Below, one piece after another: positions 30,766 through 35,799 of a stretch of DNA of 35,799 nucleotides. Origin of the DNA: Actinomycetota bacterium (GTDB taxonomy: Bacteria; Actinomycetota; AC-67); the NCBI GenBank assembly GCA_005884515.1, contig VAWS01000061.1, positions 1-35,799 on the forward strand. Reading direction: 5' to 3'. The position numbers and the translations under genes were made by a program. Positions within the stretch are counted from its first letter, which is position 1. Every line of letters begins with the position of its first letter. Under the pieces are notes generated by a model that ran no database searches, was not told where the DNA came from, and was given only the letters and a program-made list of their open reading frames with translations.

Positions 30766-31367
30766 TGGCGACCGAGCAGAAGCCGCACACGACGGGATCA
30801 GGCCCGTGGTTCGGGGACGCGATGGACGAAGACGTTCCCGCCCCGATGCCGACGCTCCTTCAAGAGCGCCACGAACGCCGCCCGGTCGGTGCGTGGATCG
30901 CGATCGCAGCCGGCGTCGGGATCATCGCGCTGTTGGCAGTGTCGGTCCTCCTGTTCCGCAGCAATGCCCCCGAGCACACGCGCTCGGACGTGCTCGCGCT
31001 CTCACGACGGTTCGTCGTCTCTCTTACGACCTACGACGCGGCGACCCTTCCGACCCAGCGAACGACCGTGCTTGCGATGTCCAGCGGGCAGTTCCGGTCC
31101 GACTTCGATCGCCTCACGAGCAACCCTAAGTTCGCGTCTGCGGTGAGCGCCACCAAAGCGACGTCGCAGGGGAAGATCGTCAACCTTGCCGTCTCATCGG
31201 TGAGCGGTGACAACGCGACGCTGCTCGCCGTCGTCGACGTCACGGTGACGAACAAGGATTCGACGGCTCCACGCGTCGACCGGCAGGTTCTCCAGATGAC
31301 GCTGGTTCACGCGTCGAGCGGCTGGAAGGTCGACTCCGTCACGCTGCTCGGCAAGCTGACGACCTAG
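30765..31367 (+). CDS. Mce-associated membrane protein (Mam)
   Basis: A 200-residue protein with an N-terminal cytoplasmic stretch, one membrane helix at about 42-64 ('GAWIAIAAGVGIIALLAVSVLLF'), and an extracellular alpha+beta domain ('VLALSRRFVVSLTTYDAATL', 'ALLAVVDVTVTNKD', ending 'GWKVDSVTLLGKL'). This SnoaL/NTF2-like layout is typical of Mce-associated proteins found after mceF, thought to stabilise the complex. The ATG overlaps the mceF stop (TGATG), so it is the last gene of the operon. Its end overlaps the end of the convergent glycosyltransferase-like gene by four bases. Confidence 0.88.
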   Translation: MATEQKPHTTGSGPWFGDAMDEDVPAPMPTLLQERHERRPVGAWIAIAAGVGIIALLAVSVLLFRSNAPEHTRSDVLALSRRFVVSLTTYDAATLPTQRTTVLAMSSGQFRSDFDRLTSNPKFASAVSATKATSQGKIVNLAVSSVSGDNATLLAVVDVTVTNKDSTAPRVDRQVLQMTLVHASSGWKVDSVTLLGKLTT

Positions 31368-32597
31368 ACGAGCACTGCCGTGGGTGCGTCCGGCATCTCT
31401 GCCGGCTCGGTGCGCGCGCGCGGGCCGGCCCGGAGCCCGATCAGCATCTCCGGAACGCCGGCCGCGAAGATCGCGAGGAACGGGAGCAACGGCATCCGGT
31501 AGCGCGCGAGCGGCAGGAACACGCTGAAGAAGCCCACGAAGTAGCCGGCGACGATGACGAGCAGCCAGATCTCACCCCAGCGGCGCCGGTACGCGAGCGC
31601 GAGCACGGCGGCGATGAAGACCAACGGGTAGATCACGCGCTCGTCGAGGCGGGGCGGGCGCCACCCGTGGAGCGTGTACCAGTCCCGGATGTACGGGTCG
31701 GGGTAGGAGAAGAACAGGCCGACGTCGCGGACCCATCCGATCGCCGCCTTGCTCGGATGCGCCCTGATCCACGACAGCGCGAGGCGCCGCCACTCGTTGT
31801 CTTGCTGGATCTCGGGCAGGGACGAACGCGTGCAAGCGCAGCTCGTTCCGGATCGTCCAGGGCGCGACAACGCCGTACGCGGCGACGAGGAAAACCGCTC
31901 CGAGCGCGAGCGCGCGGCGGCTGCGGCCGGTGACGAACGCGATATAGATGGCGATCGGTACGGGCAGCAGAAGCACCTGCGGCCGGACCAGGATCGCGTA
32001 GCCGAGCAACAGCCCCGAGCACACCAACAAGTGCCACGACCGTCGCCGCAACCCGAAGAACGCGAGCGCGATAGAGCCGAAGAGGGTCGCCGTGAAGAGG
32101 ATCTCCGACATGTTGAGCTGCGCATAGGTTGGGAGCACACCGGTCGCGACGAGGATCGCCTCGCTCAGCAGCGCGGCGAGCGGCCCGAAGAGCCGCAACG
32201 AGATCAGCCCCGCGGTGAGAACGATGAGCCCGACCAGCGCGGCCTGGACCCCGCGCCTGGTCGCCGCGTCGTCGGCGTGGAGCTCCTTCAACGTCACGAG
32301 CATGAACGGATAGCCCGGCGGCACGTACGCCGAGTACGGCACCGAGCGAAGCTCTTCCTTCGCGAGCTTCGACGTCGCCGTGTCGCCGTAGAAGCCCAGC
32401 CGGTACAGGTTGGTCGCCCACAGCTCGTACCGGCGTTCGTCGAAGCCCGGCGTGCGCGCTGCCGGCGCCCCGGTCAGGGCGGCTTGGACGGTAGCGATCG
32501 CAGCGATGGCGAGCATCCCTGCGATGACCTTCTTCGACGGGCGGCTTCGGACGGGTTGCTCGCGCACTGGGACGGGCGCCGGTGTGTCCGGCGGCAC
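31364..32597 (-). pseudogene. ArnT/GT39-like membrane glycosyltransferase, frameshifted
   Basis: The first part (frame of the 32597 ORF) has a polytopic pattern and a luminal loop typical of ArnT/PMT-like transferases ('GAPAARTPGFDERRYELWATNLYRLGFYGD', 'PPGYPFMLVTLK'), ending in 'APWTIRNELRLHAFV'. The same protein resumes in another frame with 'PEIQQDNEWRRLALSWIRAHPSKAAIGWV' and runs to the end at 31364. The junction is at about 31811-31823. The segment normally linking these parts (in homologues a loop of several tens of residues after 'HAFVP') is absent, so this is an internal deletion with a frameshift, not a single-base slip. Such enzymes use polyprenyl-phosphate sugars outside the membrane. 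AAGGAG precedes an ATC codon at 32627, in frame, as a possible non-standard start. Confidence 0.75.
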
Positions 32598-32717
32598 GGG
32601 CGCGGGGGGTGGACGTCTCGTCGCGATCGGTGACTCCTTCTAGCGGCCGAGCGTCCGCGATGAGCATAAGGACCGGAGGTCAACTTCACCGTCGCCGGGA
32701 GGCGACGTTAGGAAAAC

Positions 32718-32746
32718 TTGAGATGAACGGAAGGCGCACTTAGGCT
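32718..32746 (+). promoter_or_regulatory. Promoter of the SRPBCC gene
   Basis: -35 TTGAGA (32718-32723), a 17-base spacer and -10 TAGGCT (32741-32746). Transcription would start about 35 bases before the GTG at 32790, leaving room for its Shine-Dalgarno GAGGGGG. Confidence 0.55.
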
Positions 32747-32789
32747 TCGCACCCGATCGCAGCCGGATCGGATGGACGAGGGGGATGCA

Positions 32790-33233
32790 GTGGCCCGGAT
32801 CGAGTTCGACGTCGATACGGCGTTGCCGCCGGAGAAAGTGAAAGCGATGCTGCTCGACTTCTCCGATCGCCGGCCCGACACGTGGCCCGGCCTCGGGCGG
32901 GACCAGTACAAGGTGTACTCGATCGGCGAGACGTCCGCCGAGATCCGTGAGGGAAACAAGCGGCCCAACGTGTGGGCGCGAGAGCGCTACGACTGGTCGC
33001 GACCCGGGATCGTCCGGTGGGAAGTGATCGAGAGCAACTTCTCGGCCCCGGGGAGCTTCCTCGAAGCGCACCTAAATCCGAAAGAAGGCGGCGGGACCAG
33101 CGTGCACATCGTCTGGAGCCGCTCGCCGACCTCGGCCATGGGCCGTTTCGCGCTCGGCCTCATCAAGGTGACCAAAGGCGCGCCCGTGAAGGCATCCTTG
33201 AAGGCAGCGTTCAAGAAAGCGGAAGCGTCCTAG
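32790..33233 (+). CDS. SRPBCC/START-like lipid-binding domain protein
   Basis: A 147-residue protein of the SRPBCC (Bet v1/START-like) fold: 'ARIEFDVDTALPPEKVKAMLLDFSDRRPDTWPGL' is the opening strand and helix, then beta strands ('IVRWEVIESNFSAPGSFLEAHLNPKEGGGTSVHIVWSRSP') and a long C-terminal helix ('GRFALGLIKVTKGAPVKASLKAAFKKAEA'). These form a cavity for hydrophobic ligands; the ligand is unknown. The GTG at 32790 is chosen because GAGGGGG lies five bases upstream; the ATG at 32772 has no ribosome site. It is convergent with the small secreted protein at 33254. Confidence 0.8.
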   Translation: MARIEFDVDTALPPEKVKAMLLDFSDRRPDTWPGLGRDQYKVYSIGETSAEIREGNKRPNVWARERYDWSRPGIVRWEVIESNFSAPGSFLEAHLNPKEGGGTSVHIVWSRSPTSAMGRFALGLIKVTKGAPVKASLKAAFKKAEAS

Positions 33234-33253
33234 GCGCTGAGCGCTTCCCGCGG

Positions 33254-33568
33254 TTACACGTTCGAGCTGGTGCCGGTCGCGCTCGTCCTGCTCGACGGGC
33301 GTGGGCAGTTGTGACGGGCCGTCCCCGAGTTCTCAGCTTGCTCCTGCGCGGTGGTTTCCTGCTTCTCGTGCGCAGCGCTCTCGTTGGACTTCGGGGTCGT
33401 GCTCGGCGAGGCCGTCGCGGCAACGGCCGTGCCCGTGAGCGCGGTGGTGGTCCCACCGGTGGCGGCCGTGGCTGCGCCGCCCGACAGCATCATCCCGCCG
33501 ATGAACCCGCCGGTCGCGAGCGCGCCGGCGAGCGCGAGCGAAACGATCCCTCTGCGGAGTCCCCTCAT
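33254..33568 (-). CDS. Small secreted/anchored Ala-Thr-Ser-rich protein
   Basis: A 104-residue protein. N-terminus 'MRGLRRGIVSLALAGALATGGFIGGMMLSGGAATAA' is a signal peptide or single membrane anchor, followed by a Thr/Ala/Ser-rich region ('GGTTTALTGTAVAATASPSTTPKSNESAA') and a Glu/Gln/Ser tail. The ATG at 33568 has GGGAGG eight bases upstream, which supports this strand over the plus-strand ORF at 33351, whose Pro/Ala-rich translation is just the mirror of it. No known domain. Probably a cell-wall-exposed or secreted low-complexity protein. Confidence 0.55.
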   Translation of the reverse strand: MRGLRRGIVSLALAGALATGGFIGGMMLSGGAATAATGGTTTALTGTAVAATASPSTTPKSNESAAHEKQETTAQEQAENSGTARHNCPRPSSRTSATGTSSNV

Positions 33569-33650
33569 CGATCCATCCTCCCCTTCGGTGGTCCATCCGA
33601 TCCTGCTCCCCGAATCTGGCAAGGCCCTGTGATCTGGATAGGAGTTTCGC

Positions 33651-34985
33651 GTGCGAGACCGCATCCGACTCGCCTCGGAAGAGGGAACGGGCGGGCGCGC
33701 AGCGAAATCCCGACGCGTGACTCCTTTGAGACGACGTCTGATCGTTGCGATAGCCGTGTCGGCCTTGGCGACCCAGGCGGCGCACGCAGCGAACGGTCCA
33801 AAACCGCCGCAAGGCTTCTGGGTGGCCGGCGACCTGCACGTGCACACGATCTACGGCCACGACACCTGCATCACGCCGACGCAGGCATGGGATCCGAGCA
33901 CGCCGAACAGAGCTGCTCGAACGTCGTGCGACGCCCCCTACACCGTGAGCTTCACTCCAGCCCAACGATTTGGGGAAGCGCTTTCACGCGGCTTGAGCTT
34001 CCTGACGATCAGCGATCACAACAACGTCGTCAATCAAACCGATCCCGACGAGCTCGCCTGGCGTGCTGCTCACCCGAGCTTCGTCGCCATCCCCGCGTAC
34101 GAGAACTCGCAGCCTGGGCACGTGCAGATGCTCGGTGCGCGCGCCTGCTACTCGAACACCGGGCCGATCGCGGGTGCGACGGTGGAGTGCGACCACGACG
34201 TCACCGACCAGTCCGCGGCCGGAGAGACCGCCCTCGCCGACGCGTTGCGCGCGAACGGCGGCGTGTTTCAGATCAATCATCCGAGCGACATGAGCTGGCT
34301 TTCGAAGTTCGGCCATACCGTCGTTCCCGATACGGTGGAAGTCTGGAACATCGGGCCCTGGATCTACCAGCACCCGTTCCCGGCGAGCAACGACAACAAC
34401 TTCTCGCTCGATTGGTACGACGGTTTCCTCCGCGCGGGCTACGAGGTCGGCGCAACCGGAGGCAGCGACAGTCACTGGGTCATAACCGATCCCGCACAAG
34501 GCGTGGGTGAGCCGACGACGTGGGTCTTCGTCCGCGCACTCACCGTGCAAGGGGTGCTCGACGGGATACGCGCGCACCACACGTTCGTTTCGGCGCTGCC
34601 GCCTGCGCTCCTCGGCCCGCAGCTGTTGCTCGAAGCCGATGGAAATGGAGACGGTGTGTTCGAGGCGATCGCCGGCTCGGAGACGCGTCCCGGATCCACG
34701 TTCCGCGCGCGAACGGTAGGGGCTTTGCCGGGAAGCATCCTGCGCATCGTCACGGATGCCGGGAGCACGGACGTGACGCTCGGCGCCTCGACGAGCTACA
34801 CGTTCCGACCCGGCTTGAATGGGCTCCCTACGGCCGCTTCCTTCGTCCGCGCGGAGCTGCTCGAACCGGACGCGCGCGCCGCCAGGCAGCAAACCTGCGA
34901 TCCGATCCTCGAGCAGCTCAAGAGCACGCTGTGCGCGGACGACCTGCTGATGGAATCGCTGACCTCACCGATCTTCGTCCGCTGA
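33651..34985 (+). CDS. Secreted PHP-domain metallohydrolase (CehA/McbA-like)
   Basis: A 444-residue exported PHP-type protein. Metal-binding motifs are in order: 'AGDLHVHTIYGHD' (about 59-71), 'TISDHNNVV', 'AYENSQPGHVQMLG', 'FQINHPSDMSW' and 'GGSDSHWV'. These are the hallmarks of the PHP/CehA family of di- or trinuclear hydrolases acting on phosphoesters or other esters. A C-terminal beta-rich region of about 130 residues follows. The N-terminus 'SRRVTPLRRRLIVAIAVSALATQAAHA' is a signal peptide with a possible twin-arginine motif and a cleavage site after AHA (about 47). The GTG at 33651 has AGGAG six bases upstream; a GTG at 33717 is a poorer option. Substrate unknown. Confidence 0.88.
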   Translation: MRDRIRLASEEGTGGRAAKSRRVTPLRRRLIVAIAVSALATQAAHAANGPKPPQGFWVAGDLHVHTIYGHDTCITPTQAWDPSTPNRAARTSCDAPYTVSFTPAQRFGEALSRGLSFLTISDHNNVVNQTDPDELAWRAAHPSFVAIPAYENSQPGHVQMLGARACYSNTGPIAGATVECDHDVTDQSAAGETALADALRANGGVFQINHPSDMSWLSKFGHTVVPDTVEVWNIGPWIYQHPFPASNDNNFSLDWYDGFLRAGYEVGATGGSDSHWVITDPAQGVGEPTTWVFVRALTVQGVLDGIRAHHTFVSALPPALLGPQLLLEADGNGDGVFEAIAGSETRPGSTFRARTVGALPGSILRIVTDAGSTDVTLGASTSYTFRPGLNGLPTAASFVRAELLEPDARAARQQTCDPILEQLKSTLCADDLLMESLTSPIFVR

Positions 34986-35059
34986 GCGCTGCGGTCGGCC
35001 TTCCCGAGTGGGAATGACGGTGCTTTGGGCTGCGTTCGGCGAATCGAGGAGGTGCCGTC

Positions 35060-35799
35060 ATGAAAGCATTCGCTCTCGACACGCTGGGACAGCCCGGCTC
35101 GATCCACGACCTGCCGGTCCCGGAGCCTTCCGAAGGCCAGGTGCGTATCAAAGTCGCCGCCGCCGGCTTGAACCCGTTCGACAGCGCGGTAGTCAACGGG
35201 CATATGGAAGGCCGGATGCAACATCGCTTCCCGCTGGTCCCGGGCATGGACGCCTCGGGCACCGTCGATTCGGTCGGTGACGGTGTCGATGAGCTCGCCG
35301 TCGGCGACGACGTGTTTGGGTCTGTCGGGAAGATTGTCTTGGGTGAGGGGACCCTCGCCGAGCTCACGACGATGTCGAACGGAACGATCGCGCGCAAGCC
35401 CTCCTGGCTCGAGCACACCGGCGCTGCTGCGATCCCCGTCGCCGGCATCACTGCACTGGTGATGATGGACGCCATCACCCCTCAGGCCGGCAACATCGTC
35501 GTCGTCATCGGCGCGACCGGTGGCGTCGGCACCTACTTCGTCCAGCTCGCTGCCAGCAGTGGCTCGACGGTAGTTGCCGTGTGTAGCACAGACAACGTCG
35601 CGTATGCGCGGAGCTTGGGCGCAGCAGACGTGATCGACTACACATCGGACGACGTGGTGGACGCCGTTGCCGGTCGGTACCCCGGCGGCGTCAACGTCGT
35701 CGCAGACATGAGGGGTGACAAGACGGTCGTTGCCCCGGCTCGCGGAGACGATCCGCGAAGGGGGCCACGTCGTGTCGGCCGTCGGCAGCGCGGACCCCG
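35060..35799 (+). CDS. Zinc-independent MDR/quinone-oxidoreductase-like dehydrogenase, 3' end outside window, frameshifted
   Basis: A medium-chain dehydrogenase of the NADPH:quinone oxidoreductase type: 'MKAFALDTLGQPGSIHDLPVPEPSEGQVRIKVAAAGLNPFDSAVVNG' is the catalytic domain start, without the zinc cysteines, then 'GATGGVGTYFVQLAASSG', the NADPH-binding Rossmann motif. After 'VVADMRGDKTVVAP' the reading frame is lost: the expected continuation 'LAETIREGGHVVSAVGSADP' is present in the +1 frame from about 35738, so an indel lies near 35733-35741. The start ATG has GAGGAGG about eight bases upstream. The track omits this gene because no stop occurs before the window edge. Whether the lesion is real or an assembly error cannot be told. 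Confidence 0.8.
   Translation, partial: MKAFALDTLGQPGSIHDLPVPEPSEGQVRIKVAAAGLNPFDSAVVNGHMEGRMQHRFPLVPGMDASGTVDSVGDGVDELAVGDDVFGSVGKIVLGEGTLAELTTMSNGTIARKPSWLEHTGAAAIPVAGITALVMMDAITPQAGNIVVVIGATGGVGTYFVQLAASSGSTVVAVCSTDNVAYARSLGAADVIDYTSDDVVDAVAGRYPGGVNVVADMRGDKTVVAPARGDDPRRGPRRVGRRQRGP

Noticed and set aside
33351-33632. Plus-strand ORF with Val/Ala/Pro-rich sequence
   Set aside because: It mirrors the minus-strand small secreted gene, which has a better start, a Shine-Dalgarno site and a signal sequence.
1-35799. CRISPR array, insertion sequence, prophage or integrase
   Set aside because: No regularly spaced repeats, no transposase or integrase motifs and no terminal inverted repeats were seen.
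1-35799. Very frequent GCGCGC runs as a possible signal motif
   Set aside because: They occur across coding regions in all frames and fit the high GC content and Ala/Arg codon use; no positional pattern was seen by eye.

Overview
This is a GC-rich stretch (about two thirds G+C by eye) from an actinobacterium, most likely an uncultured Actinomycetota lineage. The evidence is a complete mce lipid-import operon, an EphD-type hydrolase/dehydrogenase fusion, an F420/FMN split-barrel oxidoreductase, an MpaB-type oxygenase, GTG starts, and many promoters whose -10 box lies only 6-8 bases before the start codon, which implies leaderless mRNAs. No rRNA, CRISPR array, insertion sequence, integrase or phage gene was seen. 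No gap between genes exceeds about 160 bases.

Region by region. 1-700: the 3' end of a pirin gene coupled to a small acetyltransferase. 715-2228: a carboxymuconolactone-decarboxylase-like protein and a short-chain dehydrogenase (minus strand). 2262-3454: two serine tRNAs (GGA and CGA) around a small alpha/beta protein, then tadA. 3626-6446: a membrane protein, a universal stress protein tandem fused to a Rieske iron-sulfur domain, and YceI divergent from a MarR regulator, with a repeated operator between them. 6505-8253: a membrane histidine kinase. 8365-9941: a secreted beta-helix gene that has lost its proximal part. 9997-10500: a split-barrel oxidoreductase. 10617-13586: a signalling cassette of STAS, PAS-PAS histidine kinase, response regulator, RsbW-like kinase and STAS. 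13728-15065: an alpha/beta-hydrolase/adenylate cyclase fusion with a mutated nucleophile position. 15137-15505: a small helical protein.

15502-19806 (minus) is a tight four-gene operon: M24 peptidase-like protein, AurF-like diiron oxygenase, EphD-like fusion and MerR-type regulator. 19868-21355 (minus) carries an MpaB-type oxygenase, a universal stress protein and a one-helix membrane protein. 21522-31367 (plus) is the centrepiece: an mce operon in the order ATPase, YrbEA, YrbEB, MceA-F and a Mam protein, almost every junction being a 1-4 base stop/start overlap. Its products should form one cell-envelope lipid transporter: the ATPase drives the YrbE permease pair, the six Mce proteins form the extracytoplasmic conduit, and MceE is the lipoprotein. 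31364-32597 (minus) is a frameshifted ArnT/GT39-like membrane glycosyltransferase. 32790-35799 holds an SRPBCC protein, a small secreted protein, a secreted PHP-type metallohydrolase and a partial medium-chain dehydrogenase with a frameshift near the window edge.

Three genes (beta-helix, GT39-like, dehydrogenase) have broken frames. This is either genuine decay or assembly error; raw reads would decide. The least familiar arrangements are the USP-USP-Rieske fusion, the M24/AurF/EphD/MerR operon, the alternative hairpins in front of the beta-helix gene, and the cyclase fused to a hydrolase domain without a catalytic serine.
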